Assembly (NCBI GenBank): GCA_030734395.1
Contig: JAUZTG010000013.1
Coordinates: 248,001 to 312,000, forward strand
DNA from: Sarocladium kiliense
Taxonomy: Eukaryota > Ascomycota > Sordariomycetes > Hypocreales > Sarocladiaceae
Length of the DNA stretch: 64,000 nt
Direction: 5' to 3'
Shown here: positions 23,587 to 35,087 of the stretch, one piece after another
Position numbering within the stretch: position 1 is the first letter of the stretch
Layout: every line of letters begins with the position of its first letter
Translations under genes and position numbers: made by a program
The notes under the pieces: generated by a model
Database searches by the model: none
What the model saw: the letters and a program-made list of their open reading frames with translations, nothing else
Told to the model about the DNA's origin: nothing

Positions 23587-25358
23587 TCATGTTAATCCCA
23601 ACCACGTGTCGATTTCTCCTTGCTCTTCATGTGTCGTCTCCTCCTCTGTCCCATTGTCCAACAAGCTTGGTCGAACTAAAGACCCTTTGGAGACCACCAA
23701 CTCTCCCAGTCGGCCCCTCGTCTGGGCTACAAAGATAGATTCGGTGCCACCAACAGCGAGCAGCACATCAGAAAGAGATTGAACGATATCCTCAGCTCCA
23801 ACCAGCATTGTGTCGTTGCTGCGCCAAAGTGAGGATAATGACATGATGTCCAGAAGCATGTCGGCCACTCTGAAGACTTTCAGTTCCTAAGTAAATTGTG
23901 TGTCAGAGATACCCTCAAGGTCTATAATGAACGTTGACCAAACTTACCAGTGCCCAGCCATGGCATACGATAGAGTCGCTCTGGGCTGAAGAAAGAATTG
24001 ACAGTAGCTCTCGCGCGACGGGGACGGGAAATGAAAGCGAGAATCCCGGAACTTCGGATTGATAGGGCATTGGGAAATGCCTCAAGGTATACTCCCATAT
24101 CAGCAGCCGGATCCATTGACGGGTCACAAAGATATCAACGCATTGTGTTTCGTCAAAATTCGGGCTTCGTGGGTCGACGGAAAGGTCCATCTGATATCGA
24201 AGCAGCCTCTTCGCGTCGAAGACCTCATCACTCGGCACTGTCGCGACTTCGGTAATATTGGCTCGTAAACATGCGAAAAGGCCGACAAGTGATGCGAAGG
24301 CTTCGAGAATGACTGGGCGAAGGCCCATGTCGTCGTCTACGGGTGGGAGCTTGTCAATGGTTGGCAGTATGGTCGGGACTCTGTTCTGGGCGCAGTATGT
24401 CCTATGGTACGAAAACGAAGTCAGAGGATGCCTTGGAAGAACACAAATTCGATCTGAGCGAGTCTTACCTCTCTGTGATCAGGATCAGCCAGTATGACCT
24501 CAGTTTCAACGATCGATCATGAGGTTCGAGGAAGTCATATGTTTCCGAATGATCCAGACGCATTGCCTGGGCATAAGTGATGCATTCTCTCATATAGAAC
24601 CCAGCAGTTTGAAACTTCCCTGCATTGACATAGTACATATGCAGGAAATATGAAGTCAGCATAGACGGCACGGAGATGGTCTCCATGAAGTCAAACTGGT
24701 TGCGGAACGACCTGGAGTCTTGTGCGAATTGAAAGGCCAAGCTTCTTTTCCGCTGACCCAGATGCTCAGGAAGACGAAGTTGTCCGATTGTCGCCGCGCA
24801 AACAGACGCGGCGAGGGCGTGTGACTCGTGTGCGGACTCCTCGGTGAAGCTAGCGATGAGATCGTCGTAATTGATGACAGGCCAGATGCATTGCATCCGG
24901 TCTTTCATGAGCTTGAGGAAACTCTTGTACATTTCCAACGATAAGCGGCCTTGCCAGTGTAGGCCAAGAGATACAGTCGAGTACTGAGTGAGGTTTTCAA
25001 CGCCCAGATCGATGCCCGTACTGCTGCCGGCACTGCTCGCCTGGCTCGACTCTGCGCTGACGTCGACGGGGCCATTTCGCCTCTCAGCTCTCGGGCCATG
25101 CGTTGCAGCATAGCTCCGCTGGAAGTCAAGAACCTTGCGGCTTGTTTCTGCTCGTGGACCCTTAGGGCCTCGCTTTTGCCTCGTACGCAGAGTCGTGCAT
25201 GGGATGCCACGCTTCCGGCACTCATGGCATGGACGCTCGGCCTCACAACGGACGCGGCGGATGGTGCAGCCATCGCACGGGTTGGCAACCCTCACCTTAG
25301 TTGGCTTCCCCCGAGTCGAGACATTCCCATTATCTTCTACTCCAGCGGTGGGCGCCAT
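23587..25358 (-). CDS. Zn2Cys6 transcription factor with fungal-specific domain
   Basis: This is a binuclear zinc-cluster regulator, presumably nuclear. Exons are 25358-24469, 24401-23948 and 23886-23587 (547 aa). The zinc cluster has cysteines at residues 28, 31, 38, 44, 47 and 54 (CX2CX6CX5CX2CX6C), followed by the basic linker RTRQKRGPKGPR, as in the maltose/sugar-regulator-like subgroup. The middle homology region includes FLKLMKDRMQCIWPVINYDD, AGFYMRECITYAQAMRLD and RSYWLILITER, which joins across intron 1 to TYCAQNRVPTILP. The start at 25358 places the cluster at its usual distance; an upstream ATG at 25472 in the same frame would add 38 residues. Target genes cannot be deduced; the closest neighbours on both sides are far away. 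Confidence 0.87.
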
Positions 25359-26135
25359 TCTACTTCTTTTCTGGGGATGCCCCAGCCTGCGACTGACTGG
25401 ATGGATGAGGTTGAAAATGAGGTCGGTTTGGGCGTTGGCCTGGGCGAAGTTTCTTACCCTAAAGCCAGGCATCACGGGGCCTCAATTCCCCGTCCTGCAT
25501 CATCGCTTTCGGCGGCTCCCCGAGGTCAGCCTAGTCGCTGCTGAGGGCTCTTACTGCATCAGCACTGTCCATATCTCCGTATTTAATGAGCAGAAATGCC
25601 AGATGCAGTCAAGCGGACTCGCATCAAGAGTATGTTGAATAAACTGAGGCTTCATCACTGTTCATGATGTCTACCACAGAAAATCCAATCTGGTAGTGCA
25701 CATTAGCCCAATATTGTCTTCTGCGGAAGGAACCGTGTGCCACCAACTGTGAGAAATTCTCGGTCTCTACTCCGGTGGAGCAGTCAATTGCGCGTCACTA
25801 ATTTGTGCAGGCAACATCAGCACGATCTTGATGGAAGGCACAACAGAGTGTTTCATCCCCAGTAGCCCTGATGATGCTCTCTCAACGAGAAGTGCGACCA
25901 TGACCTCTGAAAACTATGGGTGAAGCATATGCACATGATTTGAACACGTCTGCTTGCTATTGCTATTTGAGGCCACCATGGCCAAAGGCTCAAAGCATTC
26001 ATTATCTCATTGACCTGAGATTATAAGCTCTCACCCTCTCAGAAGAACCGCATCCCTCGAAGACTCCCAATCAGACCTTCAAGATCATTTGCTACCACAA
26101 CTCCTAGAGCTAAGCTCAACCCTGACCACCTCCTT
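25359..26135. other. Divergent promoter region
   Basis: This 777-bp region lies between the leftward zinc-cluster gene and the rightward His-rich gene. No coding frame with support. The first 115 bases remain open in the zinc-cluster frame. Confidence 0.45.
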
Positions 26136-26963
26136 ATGTCTTGGGGCTTTGGAACAAGCGGTCATCAAGGCGGAGCGTACCAAAGCATGGTCGGCCCAGG
26201 GTACAGCTACGCTGTCATTACCTCGTCTACTGATCCAATCGACGATACTCCAGAGAGACGATGTTCACTCGCGGGTGAAAGGCGCTGCTCCAAGGATCAT
26301 GGCCACGGCAGCGAACGAAGGCACTCAAGGGATCACGGCCATTGCCACCACTGCGAACATTGCCATGATCACTGCCATGACCACTCTCGCGATCACAGGC
26401 ATGGACGCTCACGCGAGCATACACGAGTCAGTGCTGAGCTACCGCGACGCTCTCGAGAGCACACGCTTTCCGGCAGTTCGAATCGAGATTCAAGCGAGAT
26501 GACGAGGACATCACATTCCCGCGAGCGGGTTGGCACAGGCCCATTTGGCAGCTTTGCGTCGGGGCTCACCTTACCCAAGAGTACGCTTGCGAAAAGTGCC
26601 ATGGAATTGAGTGACTTTGAAGGAGGCAATGTCTCGAAGACTACAAGACCGACAGTCGTCTCGTCTCGCAAGAACACCATGCGATCTCGCGGCAACACAT
26701 ATAATTCGGTTCGCCGAAGAAGCGGCAGTGCTGCGTCGGTATCATCCGTGTCTGCTCTACCTCCGATGACTATCCGCAAGAAAAGCAGCAATATTCCGCA
26801 TGGACATCCAATGCCGAGGGCGGTCAAAGGCACCGAGGGCACGGTAGACTTGAACGGAGCGGTGAATGTCGAGGCTCAGCGCAAGAAGAACAAGGCAAAA
26901 GGACGACGTCACAGCTCGAAGGCCAGTGCAGGAAGCCTCTGGGGAAGTTGTTTTGGGTTCTGA
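26136..26963 (+). CDS. Small His/Cys-rich basic protein, unknown function
   Basis: This is a single-exon gene of 275 codons starting MSWGFGTSGHQGGAYQSMVG. Residues 55-95 hold 15 histidines and four cysteines (70, 73, 76 and 80), many in HDH or HCH spacing such as HGHCHHCEHCHDHCHDH. Arg-Ser and Arg-Glu-His repeats follow. The rest is Ser/Arg/Lys-rich and disordered, ending SLWGSCFGF. There is no signal peptide or membrane span. The His/Cys cluster resembles the metal-binding loops of zinc transporters, so cytosolic or nuclear metal binding is a reasonable inference but unproven. A 137-codon frame overlaps it in another phase and is a shadow of the repeated CAY codons. Confidence 0.62.
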   Translation: MSWGFGTSGHQGGAYQSMVGPGYSYAVITSSTDPIDDTPERRCSLAGERRCSKDHGHGSERRHSRDHGHCHHCEHCHDHCHDHSRDHRHGRSREHTRVSAELPRRSREHTLSGSSNRDSSEMTRTSHSRERVGTGPFGSFASGLTLPKSTLAKSAMELSDFEGGNVSKTTRPTVVSSRKNTMRSRGNTYNSVRRRSGSAASVSSVSALPPMTIRKKSSNIPHGHPMPRAVKGTEGTVDLNGAVNVEAQRKKNKAKGRRHSSKASAGSLWGSCFGF

Positions 26964-29531
26964 AGACTCATCTCATCTCAAGAGTATGGAGGTTGCATGG
27001 AAGGAAGATGCCGAACTTCTCAGGGGACGAACTTGAGGCTGGTCACTCTGGTCGAACCTACAAAGCAAACAAACGAATTAGTCTTACTATAAAACCATCA
27101 CTATTTGACTACAAAGCTGAGAAAATCATGTAAAAAGTATATGTATATGCCAGCTTCACGGGAGACTTGACCGCGATGAAGGTTATGAACGGTATCGCGA
27201 TGTTCCGATGTTCCGATGCTTCAACACCACTTCATTGCATCTGAAGCTATTTCTTTGGCTCCAAGTCTCACCACCACGCGCAGATGATACAACTCTGTAC
27301 CACACCTGTGGTGAAGGCACGCACGCTGATATCACGACGATGCAGCCGGGCACAGACAGCCACACACACACACCTACACATCGAATCTCTCACCCTCCAC
27401 CACATTTCCCCCTGCTCGCCCCTCGCGTCACACGATCTTGGAAACTATGATGTAGCAGACGTTATTGACCAGAATGACAGGCGACAATGATTTGGCCAGA
27501 GGTTTGTTGAGGATCCATCGATGAAGCCACAGGATAGACAGGTTCTCATGCCCAGTGACAGAACAGGCAAAGACGGAGCTGGAGCTGTACCTTCACAGCG
27601 TAGGCGGCCAAACACAAAGCTTGGCCCAGTGAGCAACGCCCTCGGCCCCTCTGCATCATCTCCCCGGTGCATCCATTCCCCCCACCAGCCAGCGAACACC
27701 CAAGAACTAGAGGCCACCCTGTGAACCGTGAGCAACGACGAATATGCTCGCAGAAGTCGATGGTGGGGGAGGGGTGAGTGGCCATGTCATGTCATCCACC
27801 CGCAGCCACTTACCATCATCAGTCGCACCATCCATGCCCATTTCACATTTTCATCTTGGTGTTGAGTCAGAGGGCGGCAATTGTGCAATCGTTCCTGATG
27901 CTGCCGTCGGCATGTGATGCCGGGGTTGTTTATTCACGACTTCTCTCGGGGAAGTCTAATCTTCCTTGACAATGTCCTCACTCGGGAGAGTATGAGTATG
28001 TATGATAGTAAGTCTCTCAAAGCTCCGAGGATCCCTGCAAATGGGTCAAGGCCACGTATGATGGCATCTCCCTCGTCATTCCGTCGCATTCGTCCCTTTC
28101 TCTCTCAATTTACATTTCACAACCTCATGGATTGTCTCAGAATCAGCCTTGTCTCTCAATATGTAAATTCGTCATTCAGCTGGACTAGGGAGGGGGCACT
28201 TGCTGACGCTGCACTGCCAACCGGGGGTCCGCGTTGGGGGCTTGCATGATATGGGCATTCGAAGCGTGAAAAAGAGTGTTCCACCATCTGCATCTTCATC
28301 TGCATATGTCGCTCGGAGGATGTCATGTTCATGCTGCCACCCCGCCTGTGCAGGGCGTACTGAGTTGGAGATTGGGATGGCTGTTATGTTCATAGGGTTG
28401 GGCGTGCGATGAGGCACCTGAAATCGCAGCTTCATCTCAGTCGATTCAAGACACCAAATATCATGCCTCTGAACTTTTCAAGCTCAGGCTCCAAGGAGTG
28501 CGAACAGTCGCAGACGAAATCACAGCATCCCGAAAGTCTCGCATCACATGCCCATCGACCACCCCGCCATCATCCATCTGCCCGAACACGCCATAAACAT
28601 ACTGCCTTATACTATGCGCGCGCACAGGCACTAGCCGCCTACTTCCAGGTCGCTAATGTAGGCAAGTCGGCCCATGTACGGAGTATGGCCTGTGCTATAC
28701 GTAGTAGCACCGAGAACGACACCAAGCAGATGCAAACGAGCGCAAAAATACAATTCTCTTCACAAATCTCGCAATCAGCACACACCCCTCCTTCCAGTAC
28801 CCCTCCCTCGGGTCGGACACGCTGCAGCATCATCCACGAGTGGGTTCCGCGAGAGAACAACAGATCCGCATTATCCCGCCGAACCCATGGCTTGTTAGCT
28901 CGCAAGTACCTGGTACTTCTGTCCCTCGATCCCTGGTTTTGTTGTCTGCTTTCCCTTACCAAGTCTAGCTTTACCCACTGTGGGGAGGCCCGCTGCGGTC
29001 CGCATCGCGGGACCTAAACACAAGCGTTGTTGACCTCAACAGTACCTCAGCATGCGCGTGATGTGCCAGTGTCCGGTAGGCTCGAACTTTAAAATAGATT
29101 TCCGACATCCCCGGCGTCAAAGCTGCTGTTCTAGGTCTTCCAACATTGTAATAGGCAAGATTGTCATACCCATATCAGGAGCTCGAAGCCCCAGTCTGTA
29201 CTATTAAGAGGACTTCTCTGTTCTGTGTATCCAAATCCTGCGTCTTCATCCCATCTCCCGGAAGAGCTAATATACACCCTCCATTTACCTTCGCAAACAA
29301 ATAATTGCGTACCCAAAAACACCTTGCGCAAGCACATGAATATAACAATCTCGAGAATGTAGGGTATCAAAACGCTGTCCTTGCTGTCGAGCAACCGGTT
29401 CGAAACCCCGAGCCCGTCAGTTTCCCGATACTCCTCCCTCAGTTTCCACCAGATTCCATAACGCCAAACGAGTCCTGAACAAAGGGAAACTCACATAGAA
29501 ACATGGTGAGCTGTACTGTTGACCTGTAATT
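26964..29531. other. 2.6-kb tail-to-tail region, no supported gene
   Basis: This region lies between two convergent genes. It contains a short CA repeat (27361-27373) and an open frame of 202 codons at 28409-29017 whose product, Ser/His/Arg-rich and without motifs, looks like composition rather than protein. Nothing else is recognisable. Confidence 0.45.
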
Positions 29532-32129
29532 TCAGAGGTGCGCAATCATCATCTGAGGAGACGTGGTCGCAGACCAGGTATTCGCCGACTGCTTCGCGTT
29601 CCCAACATCCACCAAGACGTTCGTCTCGGGGAGGTAGAAGTTGCCATCAAGAGTCTTTGCACTGCTATCGTGGGTCGCTCGGCTGATTGGCGACATGCTG
29701 CGTAGTGGGGCCGACTCGGCCCTCGACATTGCTTTCGACATGGGCGGCGTATCTGCATAAAACCCACCCACTGAGCCATTATTCTTACGCTCGTCGCTGA
29801 CTTGGTCCGGATCCTCGTCGTATTGCACTACCGTTTCATCCCGGAACCAGTAGTGAAGCACATCCTTCTGCCATAGAGTTGTGTTCCTGATGAAAAGCTT
29901 CGATTGAGAGATGAAAGTTTCGTAGAGACATGAGGCCTCCAGCGGAGATTGCTGCAGTATTTGCAACAGCCATCGATTCACGAACTCTGACTTACTTTGC
30001 CGTTCGCGACCCTGAAGGAGACATTCGACAATGTGCTCCTTGCGTGCCATTCGTATAGTTTCTCTGTTCTTGGGGTCATCCATTGGCAATTGCTCAGCAT
30101 TTCTAAGCGCCGCAAGGGTGGTCAGAGGCAGAGGATCAGCCATGATGTGGTCTGGTTGGCTCAGAAGCTCGGGGAACCTCGCGTGCCTGAGGGGATTCGC
30201 GACTGGGAGCTCATCTTCCAACTCAATCTCAGACTCATAATCCACAGTCGGATCAAGGAAATACTGCATGCCAATGGACATGTGCTTCCGCATAACGCCC
30301 TCTTTTTCGCATGTCTTTTTGAGCTTATCAGTTTGCGTTCGCAGACTTTCCACACGCTGACGGAGTCGTTGCTCTTCAATCCGAGATTCCTCGAGGGACT
30401 TGACAGTATGGAGAGGGACTTCCTGATTGGTTGACTTTTTCACTGCAATGTCTTCCTCCAGAGCCTCCCTTTCAGCTTGGAGCTCGGCGTGCTGTTCCTT
30501 CGCGTTCTGAAGATCACCCACCGTTGATGTCAGTTTGATATAGTGAGGATGAAGCTCTTCTATAGGTCCTTCAGGCGAAATTCCTCTGAGCTCCAAGGGC
30601 ACATCAAAGGGAGTCTTGGCCTTTGAACCTCGATCTTTCGGCTGTGGGGCTGTTTCTTGCTCGGTGCGGCCTGCAGCAAGAACACTGAAGAATCGGATTT
30701 CGGTGTAGCTGAGAGACTCTTCCTCCTCATCCAGCAGTAGCTCCAGGCCCTCGTACATGGCCTCCCTGTGATTGTAATCGTTCCACCCATCCTGAACTTC
30801 AAACAGTCGCTCACGCAGTATGGTCGGCGACATGTTCAACACACTGCGGTGATTGATCAGCATAGGCCGGAGGACGTTCATCAGAGCATTGTCCGCATCA
30901 TCCCTCTTCCGTCTGAGCGCCCGGAGTTCTCGTCTCTGCTGAGACATCTCGCTCTTGATCTCGGCCACTTTGGCTCTCTTATCTTTCAGTGCTTGCCAAA
31001 GGTGCTCGATTGTGTCGGCCAAAGCAAAGTCGCGGCGACTAGATGCTTCCGAGTTCGAGCCCTCAAACGATGATAGCTCATCATCCCGAATTTTGCCAAG
31101 ACCGTGGGTCGGAGGAGGTGGAGGGGCAAGGAAAGGTGCATCGTGTGAAGATACGCGAGCCCTTTGCCTTTCGTATTGATGAACCCACGACGTGATATTG
31201 TGAATCGCAGCCGACTTAGTCGGAGGGGCTGCCCGCGTCGTTGCAGCCGGAAATCGGGGCGGAAAGACCCGAGCATTACGCGCGGAAACGGGATCAACTC
31301 CTTCTCCTGAGCTATCTGAACTCGCCGACAGCGCGCGAGCCCGGCGGCTTTGGCTGTAGGAAAACGTGGACGAGCCGCTTCTGTCACTATCGACTCTGCT
31401 ACGGAGTTTTTCTGTCTTTTCTCTCTTGCGAGAGTTGGGCTTGGTCTCGAAGCGTCGAGACTGAGAATGTTGCGGCGGAGCAGCGGGTGGAGGCGGAGGA
31501 GGGATCACGATAGAGGATGCTGATGGCTGGCCGGGTGTGAATGGTGGAGCTGCCGCTCGTGGACTATTCGTGCGCCAGTCCAGCTTAATCTGTGCTGGCC
31601 GATTGGTGCTAGAGTCGTCTGAGTCGGAATCGTCTCGAAGCTGGCGACGGCGGCGTGATGATGAAAAGTCGGGAGGGGGTGGCGGAGGTTTGATGAAAGA
31701 AGGGTTAGATAGGTTCGGCTTCGGCACAGGTGGTATCGGTGGCGGCGTGACAAGGTGGCGTTGAGGGTTATACAGTCTTTTCGACAGCATGTTCTTGTAG
31801 TCGGGGCCCGAGTCGAAACTATGGCCGGAGCCGGTGCGGTTGTGATGGCGATCTAGAGCCAGAGCTGGTGGTGAAGGCGGCACAATCTCAGGGCCGAGGC
31901 TGGACTCGAGGTGTTCCTCGGAGGGGGGCTCAGGCCCTGTGAACCTACTTGAGGACGTTGATCGATCGCTATTCCGTCTGGAGCCATTGCTTCGAGGATA
32001 GGTATTCTCTGGCGTGCCGAGCCATGCTTCCGAGCGATCCATCGCGTGCTCATCGCGAGGACCGATGTGTTTGTGGGGAAAGCTCATTGGACGTGGAGAG
32101 TCTGCGTGGCGAGAAGCAGACGACTCCAT
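29532..32129 (-). CDS. Proline-rich coiled-coil protein of unknown function, 865 aa
   Basis: This is an intronless gene; the ATG at 32129 gives MESSASRHADSPRPMSFPHK. The first 330 residues are disordered and Ser/Pro/Arg-rich, with several polyproline stretches (PPPIPPVPKP, KPPPPPPDF, IPPPPPPAAPP, LAPPPPPTHG) that could bind SH3, WW or profilin. Residues about 330-680 are mainly helical and charged, with coiled-coil segments (MSQQRRELRALRRKRDD, LEESRIEEQRLRQRVESL). The C-terminal 200 residues are conserved-looking and globular, with VECLLQGRERQSKSEFVNRW and LWQKDVLHYWFRDETV. I know of similar hypothetical proteins in Dothideomycetes and Eurotiomycetes, with no assigned role. A cytoskeletal or septal scaffold function is only a guess from the architecture. 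Confidence 0.82.
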   Translation of the reverse strand: MESSASRHADSPRPMSFPHKHIGPRDEHAMDRSEAWLGTPENTYPRSNGSRRNSDRSTSSSRFTGPEPPSEEHLESSLGPEIVPPSPPALALDRHHNRTGSGHSFDSGPDYKNMLSKRLYNPQRHLVTPPPIPPVPKPNLSNPSFIKPPPPPPDFSSSRRRRQLRDDSDSDDSSTNRPAQIKLDWRTNSPRAAAPPFTPGQPSASSIVIPPPPPPAAPPQHSQSRRFETKPNSRKREKTEKLRSRVDSDRSGSSTFSYSQSRRARALSASSDSSGEGVDPVSARNARVFPPRFPAATTRAAPPTKSAAIHNITSWVHQYERQRARVSSHDAPFLAPPPPPTHGLGKIRDDELSSFEGSNSEASSRRDFALADTIEHLWQALKDKRAKVAEIKSEMSQQRRELRALRRKRDDADNALMNVLRPMLINHRSVLNMSPTILRERLFEVQDGWNDYNHREAMYEGLELLLDEEEESLSYTEIRFFSVLAAGRTEQETAPQPKDRGSKAKTPFDVPLELRGISPEGPIEELHPHYIKLTSTVGDLQNAKEQHAELQAEREALEEDIAVKKSTNQEVPLHTVKSLEESRIEEQRLRQRVESLRTQTDKLKKTCEKEGVMRKHMSIGMQYFLDPTVDYESEIELEDELPVANPLRHARFPELLSQPDHIMADPLPLTTLAALRNAEQLPMDDPKNRETIRMARKEHIVECLLQGRERQSKSEFVNRWLLQILQQSPLEASCLYETFISQSKLFIRNTTLWQKDVLHYWFRDETVVQYDEDPDQVSDERKNNGSVGGFYADTPPMSKAMSRAESAPLRSMSPISRATHDSSAKTLDGNFYLPETNVLVDVGNAKQSANTWSATTSPQMMIAHL

Positions 32130-35087
32130 CGTGGGAGCAGGCTAGCGGGCTAGAGCAGACGACGGCCGTAGAATGGCCATCTCAAAAGAATCATTTAGGT
32201 CACGACCAAGATCCAAACCGGAATCGATGCGAAGGATCACGAAGATCAAGGTCGCGATCAAAGAGTTGGAGGAGGATGCCGCAATGCAACGCGTCTGAAT
32301 GTGTCTCTAGGCACGCGCGTTGTCGACAAAGGTAGAACTCAAGGCGGGTTGGTTTTTGTTGGGTTGAGGTCGATGCTGCCCGTCGAAAGAAGGGGGGATA
32401 GCAGGCAATGGGAAAGGACGGCTAATCTCAGTCAGGCCGCGGGATGCCTGAGGTCGGGTGTCACACCAAATGCCAAAGACAAGCAATGCCAGGTCAGTGG
32501 CAGGACGGGTCCGCAGAGGAGCCGGTGAGAGGTGGTAACGCAAGGTGAGCAAAGAGTGAGGCGAGCAGACCGGCAGCCAGACGCAAGTACGATAGTGGCC
32601 GATGATTTGATAGCGGGGATTGCTAGGGCAGGTTCATAATCTCGCGACCCGAAGACTAGGACATGGGCGACAGGGATGGGAGCGTGAGATGCTCGTGTTT
32701 GAGAATCTGGAGCTGGATGGAAGTGCTGTTTCGTGAGTGCACAAGAATATAGACCCAAGCCGGGGATCGCCTGCTCGAGGTGCGGGACCCGGATCGATGC
32801 TGATCAGACGGAGATAACTTTGATTAGTGTTGATGTGGCAGAGGACGCTGTGCAGCTATGAGGCTGATGGGGTGTTGAGAAGCGCAGCCAGACAGGGGCA
32901 GTTGGAACTTGGGTTAGTGTGATGAAGGTGGTGCCGAGACGGTGCGTGGACCACCTGCGGGAAGGGTGGATAGGACAGACGGGAGGGGGAGCAGTCACGT
33001 GGGGCATCAGGTGACTCCGCTAGGTAAGGCGATGCAATGGACTGATGATAACATTATCCATTGTGCGAGTATCTCATACCTACTAGAATTATACGATGAG
33101 GCTGATAGACAAGATCCAGGCTATGGGATGAGATGAGTGACTCATTCACCCATGTTCGCGGGAATTTACATTTCGATCTGTAGATACCTGAAGAGAGGGA
33201 GGTACTCACTACCTCAGGTAGCTTGCTTTAGAGCTTCATGTACTCCGTACCCCAAGGCATTCCGCAGAGGACAGAGCCTCACCCCTACCCACCTGAAAGG
33301 CACTTACAGGACCATTCACACTCGTAGATCCTTGCAGATGCTACGCTCCTCCATGATACGCTCGTCACTTGGTCTGGCATCAGTATTAACATCGGCAGCC
33401 GCACCAGTCAGTCAAACAATTTAATGTCCTGGATGCCTGCACAGCGGGAATCCCGCGACGATACATCGTGCCCATATCCGTCTCCCTCCAGAAGCAACTG
33501 ACCCGAATTCCACCCTGTCACGGCCCGCCACAGCCAGAAAGCCACACCTCAAGCACCAGCTCAGGCGGGGCCTCTCCCCCTCATCCCCCCTCGTCTATCC
33601 AATAGGGGCCCTGCGGCCACTTCACCACCGCGCCCGAAGTCTCCTGTACATTGCAACCATCGCTCTCCACATGGGCCTCGTGCTCCTCCACATCCAACAC
33701 TACGTCTACCACTCTCCGGCTGCCTAAACCGACCCCCTTCCAGGCTCCATACGTGATCATTGTCATTCTCCCATTTGCCTGTTCCTTTGCTCGCAATGCT
33801 GCATTGCGCTGCGACATGTCTTGCCCGGAGGTACCCGTGCTTCCTCCTCTACCAGTACTTGCCCAGCCTGGCCCCCAGCGGGTCTGTGACCAGTCCCGCA
33901 TCGTCGTGCAGCAAGACCTATGGACCACCCCCCTCCAATGGCTCTTGCATTTCTAGTAGGGGGAGGGGAGGCTTTGAGCTGGCCCATCTGCTCAAATTGC
34001 TCTTAGCAGGTGCGAGTACACTGCCAAAGTTCCCTCGGGCAGGAATACCCAGCAATACCCATCGTCTATTGAGCCGCCTGGAGACTCTTCGCCCTGGAAG
34101 CCTCCATCACACGTGTGCTCTTGGGGACGAAAACCCCTGCTTTCTTCTTCTTTTCACATTTATGACTGACCCAAATCTTATTGTTGCTCAGGTATCAGCC
34201 CCTTCTGCATCCTGGTGGAACTCAGTGTTGCCTGCTGTGCAACAATCCCTCATGGCCGCTCGGCTGCTCTGCTTTCCCTACAGCCATTTCGAACCGACTT
34301 TAGCCAGACGCTCTCTTGTCCGACAGACACAAGCACTGTCATAGTCCAGCAGGCACAGATAGGAAGAGAGGGGCGGCGGCACGACAACCAAGCGATCCGT
34401 TATTACGACACCCAGCGGCACCTTGTCTGGACGGCTTCTCTGCCTATCAGCACCGCACCACCGCTCCGCCAAACGCATGTCCGAGAGTGTATGCGACTCA
34501 AAGTACTGTAATAACCGCAGAAGCCCACCAACGTTGTTCCTTCCGACGTCAACCCACTTGCTCAACGTGCGACACCAATAGCCAGACCAAGAAAACCCAG
34601 AGCCCCCCGGCCCCGTGCAGTATTCGTCCCCCGGCGCGCGGCGTGCCTTTACATCAACGCTCATCTTGCTGCACTCAGGCGCCCCGTCAGCTGTCACGAT
34701 ACTTCACGCCGTCCAGGCGTGCCCTCCATCCTCCAGCAGCCCTTACCACAGTTTACCGTGAGCGGGCCGTTTTTGCGTTTCACTCTTTCGTACGGCTCTG
34801 CGTCTCGAGGCAGCCTGCGCCTACGCCTGCGCTTGGAAGCTGCTCCGCTCTCGACGATCACCCGGAGTCGTGTTTTCCACGAAGCACGCCCTTGAGCCAT
34901 ACAACTCGCCATTCTTTCCAGCACGCAGTTTCGCGCCTGCCGCAATTCTTGCCCGCAGAAATCGAATTTTCACGGACCAAGAATCACGCGAACTTCATTC
35001 GTATTTCGACGCATGTTACAAACCGTGGTGACCTCAATGTCGATGCTCTGAACGATTTAAACGTGGATAGACGCAGAAAATGCCACG
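32130..35087. other. 3.0-kb divergent intergenic region
   Basis: This region lies between the leftward coiled-coil gene and the rightward DUF6590 gene. A TGACTCA palindrome (AP-1/Gcn4-like) occurs near 33135, and a CT-rich leader precedes the DUF6590 start. Frames of 194 and 262 codons (33760-34344 and 34316-35104) are rich in Ser, Pro, Arg and Thr without motifs, and I do not regard them as genes. Confidence 0.45.

Noticed and set aside
26089..26502. 137-codon Ala/Thr/Met-rich frame
   Set aside because: It is the out-of-phase reading of the His/Cys codon repeats of the gene at 26136-26963.
28409..29017. 202-codon frame on the plus strand
   Set aside because: It has Ser/His/Arg-rich composition, no recognisable domain or splice partners, and lies between convergent genes.
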